Shown here: in pieces, positions 1-12,699 of the stretch | Numbering within the stretch: the first letter of the stretch is position 1 | How the letters are laid out: each line of letters begins with the position of its first letter | Source: Symbiodinium natans | Taxonomy: Eukaryota; Sar; Dinophyceae; Suessiales; Symbiodiniaceae | Length of the DNA stretch: 64,000 bases | Assembly (NCBI GenBank): GCA_905221605.1 | Contig: CAJNDS010001112.1 | Coordinates: 3,001,050-3,065,049 of the forward strand | Direction: 5' to 3' | Made by a program: the position numbers and the translations under genes | Notes under the pieces: model-generated | Told to the model about the DNA's origin: nothing | The model's input: the letters and a program-made list of their open reading frames with translations, nothing else | Database searches by the model: none

Positions 1-1490
1 GTTGCCGTCGGCGGGTCAGGTGACGGCACCGCCTGCGGTCGCAGAACGATGTGGGCAGGCGTGCAAGCCGGCAGTTCCCGCCACGCTTCCGGCGATTCGG
101 CACGCACCGGATCCGCCAAGTAGATGCGTGGACAACACAAGGGCAGCACATTCTGCGTGGGCATAGGGCACGTGCTTCCCGGTGGCTGGCCTCGTTCCTA
201 CCGTCAGGGCTTCTGGTTGGCAGAATGGTCGATGCAGTACTTGTAACACTGGGGCTTCACTTGCGCATCACTTCGCCAGTCACTTCTCATGTAGGCCGTT
301 CGCATCAACCGCGCCGATCTCTAGATGTTCGATGCGCCTCGAAACGTCTGCAAAGCACATCAGAGCGTAGTCTCTCCCCAAACTGCCAATGGGGCTTTTA
401 CGTTCAAAGTTAAAGGGGTTAGGTTGGTGCGTACGGCGCGTGCAACACGCATACCCTATTCCTCGAGTGGACGAAAGTCGTATTTGTTCCACAGCACATG
501 CGGATTCTTCGAAATGAAACTACTACATGCTTTTGACTTCGTGCATGGTGTCGAATCGCGCTCTCGCCTCTGCGACACTGTCCATTTTGAACGTCTGGGT
601 TCGTTCAAAGCGAAACTGTCATCGGTTTTGGACGTCGGGGTTCGCTGTCTTTGCTTTTGGTGTTTTTGGACAACATCCGGAGCTCTGGTGGCACGAAAGT
701 CGACTTTTGAGGACGTCCGGAGCTTGTGGCTCAAAAGCCGACTTTTGCAGTGCAAAAATAGCACGCCGAGAACATCCGGAGGTGCAGGGGCTCGAATCGG
801 CTCGAACATCGACTTTAGTAGTACAAAGGTAGCACGTGGAGGAGAACGTCTGGAGTTCCAGTGGCTCGAACTTGTGTAGTACAAACGTAGTGCGCGGAGG
901 AGTGGCTCCAAAACGCTCTTTCGCGTCCCCATGAAGCGTAGTCCTTGACGTGTTCTTGGTGAGCTCTTATAAAGATGCTTTTGGAGTTCTCTTGCGTCAC
1001 GCAGGCAACGGCCGAGAGGAGCGCAGGTGCAATAGAAGGAACATGGAGATGCGAGCAAAGCAAAATGTATCCTTGGTAAACAAATCATGAAGCCGTCGAA
1101 TGAAAAAGCTGTTGCCCAAATTAGGCTGACAGTGGTTCTAAAAGTGGGAGACCCAGAACCATCCAAAACCACAATCACTCGCTCTATTTTCGTGCCTCCC
1201 TTTCCGTCTCTGCTCTGCTATCAGCAACACATCCACAAGGCCTGTATGCTTTGCTGAGCAGTGTGTATGAGGGGCTTGTGCCCAAACACGAGATCCAGCT
1301 TTCAGTCAGCACTGCACGCACAGCGTCAGTTGCTTCATTCCAGGCGTGAAGTATGTCCAAGAGGTCCACGGTCACCATCAAGCCGCTCTTGCGCATTGGG
1401 CATGCATCTTCAATCTGCGCTTGTAGTTAATGTTAAGCCTGTTAAGCTGTGGCATTTTTGAAGCTCACCACTGGCTGCAGCACGAGCTAG
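1..1490. other. No gene recognised; window start
   Basis: Open frames exist on both strands, including a 240-codon one on the minus strand at 456-1178, but they run through a degenerate tandem repeat and show no domain, hydrophobic pattern or known motif. I see no convincing exon. The stretch lies downstream of the 2OG oxygenase gene, which is transcribed toward it. Confidence 0.4.
672..902. repeat. Degenerate tandem repeat, about 4 units
   Basis: Four related units start near 672, 713, 772 and 846, each opening with a variant of ACATCCGGAG or ACGTCTGGAG. Each continues through a GGCTCGAA-like stretch to a CGACTTT or GTAGTACAAA stretch. Unit length grows from about 41 to 74 bases. A related ACGTCGGGGTTCG segment near 632 may be an older unit. 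Confidence 0.6.
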
Positions 1491-1494
1491 TGCT

Positions 1495-2481
1495 TTAAGA
1501 GCCACCATAGTCGGCGTGCTGGCCGCAAAACCACACGCTCAGTGCGTAACGTTCGGCATGCGCTCCTCGAACCTCATGCAGCACGTGATCGGCTCGAAGA
1601 AAGACGAGCGTGCCAGCCTCTGGGTGCACCATGTTCCACTTGCCTTGGCAATTTGCATCACCAATATCTCCGTGCTCCGCCTGAAAAATTGCAAGCTCAC
1701 CACCAGCGTACCTGTCCCATCCGACATTCAGATAAAGCACCGCCGTCAGCACGCGGCCATCAACCCGCCCATCTCCATCAGCATTGTCAATGTGTGCGCT
1801 GTAGGCCCCGCCCTTCTCGTAGTGAGAAAGCATTCCGTCACAACGCTCCGTGATGCGGAGTTGCAGATCGCTTCGCTGGAGTCTAGGGTCCAAATGCATG
1901 ACGATGTCGATGATTGCACTTTCAAGCAAGGCTAGTGTTGGTGCTGGGCCCTTTGCTGCACTGGGGCCACTGAGTCCCTGTTCCTGCAAGAAAAGGATCT
2001 GGTCCTCTCTGTCTGCATTGGGCTTGTTGGGATCAATGACCTCATTCTGGATCACGGTTGTTCCACGAGACATACGAGGCTTCAGCGACTTTGCCTCCTC
2101 CAGGGCTCTGGCCATGAGGCTCTCATGCGCCCCTAACCCACACGCCACCCAGCCATTGGAACACAGAGACTGGACGATGACATCCAGCGCGGTATCCAGG
2201 TTCTTGAGGATGCCGCCCTTACCAAAGCAGACCTGCACAAGGATACGACGGAAAAGAAAAGAGGGCGCAAAAATGCCTGGCTGCGAACTCAGGAAGGCCT
2301 CGGCCGGTCTCCTCTTCATCGTCTGAAGCCTCTCCATGCCCTGATCGCAAAGATGCCGCAGAAATTGGAAGCAGCGAGGAAGCGGCGGCTCTCCCACCTT
2401 CACACCAGGGCGGCGCTGCAGCATCTTGAAGAGGCTCGGCCGGAGCTGCCTGCGTCGGCTAGACGAAACCACCCTTGTCAC
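1495..2481 (-). CDS. 2OG-Fe(II) oxygenase, HIF prolyl hydroxylase-like
   Basis: The last 120 residues match the prolyl-hydroxylase (EGLN/PHD type) double-stranded beta helix. An HxD iron pair lies at H230/D232 in SAHIDNADGDGR, followed by a TAVLYLN strand, a GGELAIF strand, the distal iron ligand H302 in HEV, and the 2-oxoglutarate-binding arginine R311 in RYALSVWF. All four ligands are present, so catalysis is plausible. Enzymes of this family hydroxylate proline on protein substrates using O2 and 2-oxoglutarate; in protists Skp1 is a known substrate of this branch, which here is only inference. The codon at 2481 is GTG, not ATG. The first in-frame ATG is at 2424 (residue 20), so the true start is that ATG or an upstream exon. 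The basic, low-complexity first 90 residues may include retained intron. The stop is at 1495. It is the first of a run of minus-strand genes. Confidence 0.85.
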   Translation of the reverse strand: MTRVVSSSRRRQLRPSLFKMLQRRPGVKVGEPPLPRCFQFLRHLCDQGMERLQTMKRRPAEAFLSSQPGIFAPSFLFRRILVQVCFGKGGILKNLDTALDVIVQSLCSNGWVACGLGAHESLMARALEEAKSLKPRMSRGTTVIQNEVIDPNKPNADREDQILFLQEQGLSGPSAAKGPAPTLALLESAIIDIVMHLDPRLQRSDLQLRITERCDGMLSHYEKGGAYSAHIDNADGDGRVDGRVLTAVLYLNVGWDRYAGGELAIFQAEHGDIGDANCQGKWNMVHPEAGTLVFLRADHVLHEVRGAHAERYALSVWFCGQHADYGGS

Positions 2482-2499
2482 TCACCAACCGCTACACCG

Positions 2500-3590
2500 A
2501 TGTTCGCTAACCCCCTCATCTCTAGAGATTCACCTTTTGGCACAGAGGCCTCGGAGGAACCCAAACACCTCGTCGCAAGGACTCCTTGACAGTGTCGATG
2601 ACGACCACCTGCAGTGGTGCCAAGGGTGGCAATACCCTTGGCACAACAAAAGAGATTGTCACTGTCCATACTTCGAAAGTCATCATTGGTGATGATTACT
2701 CAGAGAGCTGGCTGGAGACCAGTCTTCGCACTCGGACGCTGGCTGACCCCGTTTCGAGCTGCGACTGCACCTTTTCCAAGCTGAAGAATGGGCTAAGTGC
2801 GCTTTCACACCACAGAATCCAACATGGTGGTAATCAGAGAGGACGAACAGGTATTTCAAGGTATAAGAGCCGAGCTCAAGGTTATAAGCACGAGACAAGC
2901 ATGTCGGCTAACGTGATCATGTTATTCCGCACAAGCAAACCGCCTCAGCTTCACTGCGCAAAAAAGCAGCATTCTCCAGTAACTCCTTCAGACACGGATG
3001 ACTCCCATGTTGCTGTATGTGCACTCGAACAACTACAACATCTGCGCCATAGAGCAGTTCACGTACAGCAAGCCCTGCTACGCCGTCCTTTAACTTCTCA
3101 AGCTGCTTCTCCTTGGTGCTGTGCTTCAGGTACTCATCACGAGCCTTCCACAACAAACATATGGCAACCATACCACCTTGAGTGGCTCCAGTCGCGTGCA
3201 TCTAGCATAGCGCCCTGTTCTCCTTTTTCCTGTTTGTCCAGTTTGGATGCTGTCATTCGGCACACCGGCACAGTGGCACGGCTGGGCCAGCCGGCTTCCA
3301 TCATCTTGCCATCAGTGCGCTCACATGTTGTCGTGCTCACTCACAATATCTGATGCAACCATAAAGCTCGGCCAAAGGTATAAGTTTCCTTCAGAAACCT
3401 AGCAAGTAGCGCATGCGAATCAGCAAACAGTACAGACACGCACGAGGAGGACGCTCCCGCTTCCGTAGTTGCAGCGCTCGCTTGTCTTCGGAACCATAAG
3501 CGATTGAAGCTCGTCACACAGCCGTGAACACTTCACCTTGTCAGACTTGTACATGAGCGGGTTCGCGCGTAGCACATGTCGCGCTTACCA
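2500..3590. other. Between oxygenase and K+ channel; one possible exon
   Basis: A minus-strand frame at 2917-3201 (94 codons) has coding-like composition: charged helical text such as KARDEYLKHSTKEKQLEKLKD, then a hydrophobic patch and a second amphipathic helix. I do not recognise it. It could be an upstream exon of the oxygenase gene, part of another gene, or chance. The long plus-strand frame at 2586-3353 is compositionally poor and looks like intron or spacer. Confidence 0.25.
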
Positions 3591-3601
3591 GGTTCATAGA
3601 T

Positions 3602-5009
3602 TCATCCCGATCGGGGGACCTTCTGCCCTTCGAGCAACAGCAGCATGCGCTGCTGACCGTCAAGTAGACTGTCCACTTGAGCACGAAGAGAGTGAAGTTC
3701 GGACAGGACTTCATTCTGGGTATTCATCATACGGGTGACGCGAGCTTCCAAATGATCGGTGTTGATGTGCCGGTGCTCCTGTCACTGCCAATCAAATGCG
3801 AGGGAAGTTGATGTTTGGTCCTATGACTGGATTGACACCCCATCCACCCTACACCCCTTTGTGCTTTCAAGATGCATGCGATCTTGATCGGTGGGAATCT
3901 GCAAAACCAGAGGCGATAATACCCGCAGGCAGTCCGAACAGGCCCACACCAACAAACGCAACAAGACTGCCCAGGCAGCGACCCAGAGGCGTGATGGGCA
4001 CAATGTCTCCATATCCCACAGTGGTCAGTGCTGCAGTGCCCCACCACATAGATTGCAAGATGCTGCTGAACTGGGTGTTCACACCAGACTCAACATAGTA
4101 CATTAACGTCGCCGATATGAGCAGGACAAGGCCCGCCACTCCCAGGGTGGCTCCCAGCTCTCTGCGCTTGCTCAAGATCACCACGATGATCGGGGACAAG
4201 AACTTGTGCTTTCTCTCCAACCGGAAGAGAGTGAAGAGTCGCAGAAGCCGAATGGACACCACACCCCTGAAGATGTTGGATGTGATGCAGACATCCAAGT
4301 ACAGCGAGATCAAGGAGACGGCATCGATGAGACATGGCGGGCTTGTCATCAAGCACAACCGCGATCTCCAGCGAGCTCCCACAGAAAGTTCCTGGGCATC
4401 TTCAACAGACTCGATGCAGCTGTAGAAGCGCCTTAGGGGTCTCCAAACCGCGTCATACTTTCAAGAGATCCGCCCTTCAGTATCTCTCAATTTGTTACAG
4501 GGTCACAGACATGGCACAGGGCATACTCAATTGTGAAGATGACGGTTGCACAAATCTCCATGTTGTGGTAGACTTCAGTGGTTTCTTCGCTCATGGTCCG
4601 GCTGTCCACAGCGAACCTGAGCATACAGGCCCAAAGAGAGTTGTCTGAATCTGCTCTCGATCGTTTCGAAGCCCTGCCCTAAGAATCATAGTGACAAAAA
4701 CTTGTCAAAATGCCAGAATCTTGGAAAGCTTTAAGCTTTGCTGTATCGTGTACTCTGTTGGTCGGCTTTGCTAGGATGATAAAGCGCTGATTGCTTCGAC
4801 AAAGTCGCAGGTGCTCTAACATGTGGGGAACGCCTGCCATAAGGACATCAAAACCTGAACTGCAGCTCTGCGGACCTCACTCGCAAACTGACAATCAGAA
4901 CGCTCATGGGGCAAGAGACAGGGCCACAATCAGCGCACTTGTGAACAGCTGATACAGCAGCGACATCCACTGCAACCATGGCGGTGCCCATCGCGAGTTC
5001 TCAAGGAAC
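3602..5009 (-). CDS. Voltage-gated K+ channel (Kv-type), at least four exons
   Basis: Read 5'->3' on the minus strand. Exon 5009-4913 gives a hydrophobic helix fitting S1. Exon 4616-4511 covers the S1-S2 loop and S2 (CATVIFTIEYAL). Exon 4457-3903 runs from an RRFY linker through S3, an arginine-rich S4 (SIRLLRLFTLFRLERKHK), S5, a pore loop with the potassium selectivity filter TVGYGD, and S6 (GLPAGIIASGF). Exon 3778-3602 encodes a leucine-heptad coiled coil that could support tetramer assembly and ends at TGA 3604-3602. Splice choices keep frame: CAT|GTCTGT to GAAAG|TAT, TTT|GCAGAT (GC donor) to ACAG|GAG, and CTT|GCCCC (GC donor). The protein should conduct K+ across a membrane in response to voltage. 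Exons upstream of S1 were not found; they may lie in 5.0-9.6 kb. Confidence 0.88.
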
Positions 5010-8000
5010 CTAGGACGAACACCACACAACAAAATCGCAACAAGTCTTGAGGGGATGTGAGCAAGGGCCAATGATTGGGGATGTGCTCATCAAGGAACCA
5101 CCAGATGCCTCGCCGACGCGAGAGCGAGTCGAAACGAACATTGGTGGACTCCTGTAACAGTCCTGGAGATGTTATGCCACTCATTCTCATGAAGCGCGGT
5201 GTAGATCAGCGAGTCACACAGCAAGAAATGCTGTGCCGCCACAAGTAGCATCAAACTGCGGAAAAAAAATGAAAAAGTACCGACCACTAGGTGCAGGAAG
5301 TGTTCGGTGCTAGGGTCCTAGTGGGTGGCCCAGCAAAGGACTGCCTTCGCATATACATTTCTGCCCTTCCTCTATGACATCTGCGTGTTGCAGCCTTTTG
5401 GCATGATCCTGGTGAGGACTTGACTTGAGCAGCCGCGGGAGAAGAACACAGGTAATCTCACTGTACGACGGTGAGAATCACATCCCAGCATGCTGCAGCA
5501 ATCTCCAAAAGCACACGTGCTTCTGCCTCAAGGTGGAATGACGGCGGCACCACCTCCAAACTCGAATATGGAAGCAGACCGTTTTGTACGGTTTTGAGTG
5601 ATTGACTGGCGTTGCATGTCTTGAATGCCTGCGAAAATGCACACAGACGTCCAAGCACATAGGACTCACGCTCAAGCCGGAAAGAAATTCTTGCGCTTGA
5701 AAAGGACCCAGACTCTGCGTTGGCTTCGTGGTCTCTGTGACCCCAAAGCGATGGACTTTTTATGATTCTAATGCTTCCAAGTTGAAAACAAGAAAAGAGC
5801 CATTGCTCTAGTATTCGGAGTTTCTTTCTCGAGCACTTCGAGGTCACGACGCGCACGTTCCCCTGCAATGCTTCCCCCTCTCCCAAAACATGCCCCCATG
5901 CCTGCATCCAATCCGACGCATGCTCACACACGCGAAAAATACTACAAGGTCGACTTACGAACAAAACCTATTCTCCAATCTGTGGGGAGATTGTCCGGTT
6001 GAAACTAGTCCAACACAAACGGTATGATGAACGATAGTCAGCTCAGTGGCAGGCCAAATCGCCACCGAAACGAACTGATGGAAAGTTGCCAAGATGGTCA
6101 TACCTCAACTTCGGCCGTTCTTTCACCCGACTTGCTTGCCATGCTACATGAAACTGAACGGCCAGGATGGCTGACGCACTCAGAATGAGCCTCCTGCTTT
6201 CGCCAAAGCCGTTCATAGTGCGTAGCGGGATAATGCAAAACCTCCACCAACTGGCCAGCAAGTCTGCACAGCATGGCACTCCTTCACCTGAGTTGGCCAA
6301 GCCTTGGAAGCAGCTACCACCTCATCATGCGAGGAGGAAAGCCATGTCAGGTTCATGTCCTCAGCCCAGGCAGCTCTGCTGCTTTGTGCGTGCATGCTGG
6401 CTCCATGTTTGCAAGAGTTGACGATGCCAATGTAGCCAGAAGAAAAGGCTGGAACGAGGAGAAAAACAAGTTCAAGCAAAGCACCGCCAATTCGTGGGCT
6501 GCAAAGTTGGTCCAGCCATGTTGGCCAGTAATGAGCTCCTGACATGCGACAGCTGTCGGCTAGAACACGTCCACAGGTTCCTGCGTGGCCGGCAGCCTCC
6601 AGATCGTCTGGAGGATACAAGAGGTGCACCTCCGCCACCACGAACCAGTGAAGAAACAAGCCCCCAACAACACCAGCGGCACCGGCATGTCTCTGTCAGA
6701 GTCTAAGTTTGTGGCAGACGTTGGCGCGATCTCCCGATCCCGGCCTCGTTTGTTGCTGATGATCTTTGGTGAACACGTCTTGCCGCATTAAACGAAAAAG
6801 CCCCCCGCTCACTCGAACTGCACTCTTGCCATTGTCGTAGTAAAGAAAGTAGTTGTTAGCCTAAGCCGCTCGGGCAGTCTCAGACAGCCTGCAGCATCTG
6901 GTCGTTGTCGTGGCCTGAGGCCAGTGCACTGAGGCTCCCGCCTTCGTACGCCGTGCCCAGAAGTTCATGCCAGCCATACCCGCCCTTATTTCTGAAAGTC
7001 CAGTTTCGCTCGCAGTCCGCTTCCGCAAACAAAAAGTCCCCACAAGCTCCGAGTTGGAGTCGGAGTCTTGCTCACACGGCCACTGGGCACCTACCAGAAG
7101 CATTAAAACCAAACAAAGCAACAAGCGAATGCAAACCAGAAAAAAAGTTGCGTGCAACACAAGAAACAGCAACCTCTCTGCATCTCTGTGCACTGCGTGC
7201 CTTGAACAGCGTTACATCAACGAAAGGAGTCAGGGTGTGGTCCTGGACTGGGCCAAGTTAAGGCCCCCAGGCTAAGAGAAGCATCCAAGCGAAGCTCCTG
7301 TGGCACAGCTTCGAAGTTCTGATAAAGGCAAAGGCCTCAGCACGTTGCCCTCTGGCAAGGCCCTGCTGGAGCCCACTCGGGCCCATGCGGCAGTCACTTG
7401 CTTCGAGGTGCTTGAAGTGGGCCTGGTCTCAGCATCTCTCAGCTTGCACTTGCACCCAAAACTCCTCCTTCTGAGCGAAACACCTGCAAGCCCTGCGGTG
7501 GTGGAAGGAAAAGCTCATCATGGTCCAAGTGAATGACCCAATCGACCGCCTTCCAAGGAAAAAGGCGGAAACCCGTGGCCTAATGATGTTACTGGGATCC
7601 GGATTCATCGGCTGAGCCCAAATGGAAGACCTCGCTTCCGGACGCGTGAGCGGCACGCTTCAGTGCATGCGCAATGTTCAGCAACTGCCTTCGTCGAGCC
7701 GCTCAGGAACATCTTCACACGTTCATGGTCCCAGACTTTGGGAGTTGAAGATTTGTGAAGATGAGTGCCTACACATCCTGTCGTCCGTGTACTTCGAAAA
7801 CTTCGGCCAAGTCCTGCAAAAAGGACACATGTCTGAGGGTGCACCAGGGATGCAGCAAGGCACCAAGGCTGCACACAAGTCATAGGGACAGGAAAAGAGC
7901 CATTGAGCCAGCACTTGAGCTTTTTGAGCTGACATAACGTAAAGCTCACTGTCGCCCAGATGGGCAGTCTCAGCCCTCCCTTCAGGAGTGGCGATGGGGG

Positions 8001-9650
8001 AATGATGACAAATCGACACACCGACACGCGCAGCATACCGGTGGGTGTCCAGCAAACTCCAGGATAAGGCAGGTGAGGGCCGGCTTTTCCGGCTGTAAAA
8101 ATCCGTATACGAGGCGCAGAACTCCCCCACTAAGGCAACCTGACTGAGTCCATGTCTACCGGCTTCCACAGAAGCTACGATGAGGGGGGAGATGCCTCTG
8201 CGTCAGCGCATACAGGCAACAGCAGGGAGTCTTTGTCCACATCTAGAAGACTGTTTGGCTGGGCCCTCTATGTTTCCGCAAAAGGCACCAACGAAATCGA
8301 CACATAGAAAGCGTATTAGGGCGCGAGTGCACCAAGAGACCAAACGTCGAGGCATTGCCTGGAGCTGGTGCGCACTAGAAAGGCCACCAACAAGTACTGA
8401 AGACTCGATGCCATTCATGTGTCTTAAAGCAGTGTTCAATGTGTCAAAAAATGCTTTTGGGTGCGCACACGCGGCGGAGAAACCTGACTGCGAGAGCAGA
8501 GCCCATGCCCCTTCCGGTAATGCCATTGAGATATATTCCTTCTCGACATACATCTTTCTGAACCACAAGGACTAGAAACAATTGGCCTCTCGCGGAATGT
8601 TGCAATGAGGATCGACAGCGGCCCGAGTGCAGACTACCAGCCAGTAGTAGGTCTTTAAAGACTGGCCGCACTCCTATCAAGGCTCGCCGCCCAGTGAGAC
8701 CGGTAGCCGCCTGCACCCAAATCGGAATCACACCACCTGCCATCCAGCTCAGCACTTTAGCACTTTAGCAATATTCATGAGATGGCTCGAGCTTGCAACG
8801 TTTCAAGCACGCCAGAGCTGACGCTCTTGCTGAAGGCACCACAACAGCGAGCTTCAGAGCTCTGCGCCCCTGAGGGCCTTGGAGACACGCACACCAAGCG
8901 AGAAGAAGTTTGATCACTTTGGGAAGTCTCTGCAAGCTGGGCATGGCTGAGCAAGCTAGGCTGAGCTAAGTCCAGAGCCCCGCGGCCTGTGCTAGCTTGA
9001 GACAGATGCGTTCTCTGTCCCCATGAGGGGAGTCTCTACGAGTCTCTACGTCTAATCGCTCGTGCTCAGCCAGGAGGGGCGCCTCTGCAGGAGCAACCTG
9101 AGTCAAAAACTCGTGAGGCTTCTCCAGCAGTGCCCCATACTCTGTGAGATCAACTCTGCTGCGAGGGAACCGCCGGCTGTGCTGTGCATATCTGCTGTCC
9201 CCGCCTTGTTCAGCTCTTCAACTTTCATCTTGTAGTCTTGGTCGGACGCCTAAGGACTGCGGCTTGCAGTGCTCGTACCCCATGAGCTTGAACGCTCCAG
9301 GCTTCGGACCAGGTCACCCTTCTCCGAAGGCGGCTCCGAGATCGAATACCCATCCTGCCACATTTTTTACGTATATATGTATGTCTTTGGGCAGAAGCCC
9401 AACCCTGCTGCGGCCCTCTTTCTGAACCCCGCAGCACGTTAATGGTGCCTCATCCTCCCCGTAACCAGGATTTGGCTCTCTGTCTCCCAGACCTGCGTTT
9501 GGCAAGCAATGAAAAGTAGCACTGAGACGTGCTTTCACAGTTTCGCGCCTTGAGCTTTCACGTAGCGGTTCAACACGTAACGGAAGATAAACCTGAAGTG
9601 ACAGTCGACAGGTTACATGCTCGAAGGCCAGTCGTTACAGATCTGCTCAC
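5010..9650. other. Uncharacterised 4.6 kb, probably introns and short exons
   Basis: No domain recognised. Minus-strand frames with hydrophobic stretches occur at 5090-5287, 6213-6659 and 6861-7193 (the last starts with a run of about 20 apolar residues). A coding-like minus frame lies at 7429-7656. Any of these could be upstream exons of the K+ channel or downstream exons of the antiporter, but I cannot place them. Short perfect duplications occur near 8753 (AGCACTTT twice) and 9035 (GAGTCTCTAC twice). Confidence 0.3.
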
Positions 9651-9654
9651 AGAT

Positions 9655-12600
9655 TCAAGGTAGCGACGGTGCGAAAATTGTTGCCCAAAGCAAAGCCCAA
9701 ATGACGATGGAGAACATATCCTGCAAAGAAGAGCCAGGGATCAGAACGCAATGACAACGCGTCAGGTGCTTGCGATTGCTTGCGGGATCCTTGTCCAGCA
9801 TGTTTGCAGCGGCGGCCATCTGTGCGATCAGGTACGCGAACTCGGCTCGGCCTCGGTGGTCGGAACTGCTCCCAAGTTCCTCGCATTCTCCGCTTCACTC
9901 GTCCATCTTGAAGCTGATATGGGAAGAAAGGCTGCGACCCACCATGGCCCAGCCAATGACCCATCGAGCCTGCCAGAACACACAAGCAATCACAAGCACC
10001 ACGGATGTGACTTCGTCCCTTCGATGCAGACAGGCCTCGCCCATGAATGGTGCGCAACACACCTTCGTGAGGATGCAAGGTCCGATGCCCATGATGGCAC
10101 CCTTCCAGATTGCCTTGCACCACGCTGAGAGGGTCGAACTTTTGCACCGGGCTTAACTTTTTGAACAACACAGGCCAGGATGGCATCAACTGACAGAAGC
10201 TTCGAGATGGGGATGGAAAAGGCGACTGTGCATGCAAAGAAGATTCCTGACAACAGGAACCATTCGTGTCCAGCATCATCATCCCTGCATTGCACTGGGC
10301 ACAACACTGATCATCCAGGATGTTACGCGCTTTGTCTGCTTGACCCAAACCTAAGGCACTTGATCGGCAGCCGCCGCTTCATGAGATGTGCTACGCTGCT
10401 ACACCGGCGCCATCCACGTTCCACTTTCTAGGAAACGGGCATGGTGAGCGTGATGCGCCGGAGTCAGGCAGGCAAAAGACATGCCCGCGATAAAGCAGCC
10501 CCACCTTCCGGAAGGTGAGAACCGAATGTATGCTGCCAACTGGGCTTCACCATTGGGCAAGCGGCAGGTGAGTGCCCAGGAAGTAGGTGATGGTTGCATA
10601 CCCAATCTCAATGCAGCTTGCAACTACTTACCGTGAGATGCAAATGTCGACCGTTAGCAGCGCTTTCGTGACCTGAGCTGCCTGCCAGAAGAAGAATCAT
10701 CAACAGGAAAAGAACCTGACATGGATCAAAGGCTCAGAGTCTCGACGCCCTGCAGCAGATCATGGACTGGGTGTTGTGACCTTGCCTCATCTGTCTGAGG
10801 CACCTGCTCAGCCGCCCAAACACAACACAACTGTTCCACCCAACCAGAAGACATGAGGAGCGGGGCAGAAGGTCATGCTTTGCAGGCCTTGGCGCCCTCC
10901 TTGACTGGGACTTTCGGAAGTAGCCACTGGCGCGCGGAGTTGCTTCTTCTTTCATCTCTCTTGCAAAGATTCGCACTCGGCGAGCCTCATTGATGAACTT
11001 GGGCCAGAACTTCATCGCAAGGTACTGCAGCAAGGACAAGCCAAGCCCAAGCAACAAGTGCACAGCAGATGTGGCAAACCACAAGAGTGCTTCATGTTCT
11101 TCATGTGTTTGGATCAGTATTATGCAAACAGAGAACCAAACAAAGCTACAAAAGAACGCCGGTGAGCCAGCTTTTAAAGAAACACTTCAAGATCGCGGAC
11201 TTCACGCCGGATGCTTCAAGCACCATGGCGCGCACCATCGCGAACAGCATGACGGCGATGCCGATGATGGGGTTCACCACCACTGCCATGATGTCGAACC
11301 TCCGAGAGCGAGGTGGTGCTCAAGGGCACCCCCAAGGCCCCAAGGATGAGTGATTCCACACAGAGCTGAGATTCACACTCGCCGCCCAGCGAGAAAAGGA
11401 CATTGAAGAGAACCTGTACCAAAGATGATCTTCGAGCAATACCCCCAGCGCCACAGCAAAAGCCAAGACTCGCACCAGCGACAGAATATCATCCACAAAA
11501 GCTGCAGTGATGATGGCCTGACGTCCGGGACGAGATAACAAGCAAAAAGGATTCAAAAGTGGTATCAGGAAGAGGACTTGACCTCTTGTAAGAAGTGGAA
11601 AGTTTGCTTGGCTCTTCACTAATTCAGTGCTGCTCCTTTTTGTTGTGTTTGTTCTGTGGCCCTCCCTCAGCTACCTCTGAGCTTGCAGAGAAGATCTCTA
11701 CTTCTTCTGCATCAGGGCTACGGGTTTGGGCACATCCATCTTCTTTCCTCTGCTTTTTCAGCATGTCTCAAACACCTGCTTTCATGCGTTCGACATATGT
11801 GATCTCCCGGGCATGGGAACCGGTATCCTAAACCCTTGCCAGAATTCGTATTGAACGTTGAAAACAGGCTTCGGGTATCCCATGGGCGTCTTCCAAAAAT
11901 CCATTCTTCAATACATTGCGAAGAAACTCCAGATGAAAACTTTCCTTCAGCTGTCACCTTTGAATATACAAGCCTATATGAAATGAAATCACGAACAGGC
12001 CCCAGAGACCCCCCCTTTCTTGGGCATCTGAACGTGCTTGTCGGCCATGCTTTCGAGTCACGCAAGTAACTTGCACCCAAGAGATGCACAACACCTCCCC
12101 ATCTTCCAATCTTCCATGGACACAGACGAATTAAAGAAAACAAACCACAGTCCACAACCCCTTCACTAGGACCTCTGCATTGCGAAGACCCTTGCCGCAA
12201 GCATGACAAAACAGAATACAACAGAGCTCGTCTTGGGATGTGGCCTGTCCAAAGTTCTCCTGCAAGACCCCAGCTTCACCAAGGAGTCGGAGGGCGATTC
12301 CGACGCCTCAAAGAGGCCACCGTCAGCCACTCATGGAATCCAAGGCACATGCCTCTGAAAGTTTTGAGGACCGAGACTTGTTGGCGCGAGGGCCGTTCCA
12401 GCTGAGATGCCTTGCGGAAAGAACCTGACGTCCAAAGCCATGAAACTTTGTAATGGCATGAAAGTGAGCCTGAGACGAGGGCCCATAGCCGTAAACCATC
12501 GTTAGAAGGGACCCGGTGATAAGCGGAAGAATCGTGCCCAAGACCTAAGTCAACTTCTGCATGCAAGTACTGCTTCGAATGCTCGACATCAATGTCAATC

Positions 12601-12668
12601 TGCACAGGCAGTGCCAAGCATCACTGCATGGGCCTCCCTGCCTCACCGCAACCATCAGCAGCAGCCAT

Positions 12669-12699
<31 letters not shown>

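Noticed and set aside
456-1178. 240-codon minus-strand frame
   Set aside because: It runs through a degenerate tandem repeat, has no domain or exon-like signals, and is compositionally odd.
2586-3353. 255-codon plus-strand frame
   Set aside because: No hydrophobic core, domain or bias like neighbouring genes, and it is opposite in strand to all recognised genes nearby; probably chance.
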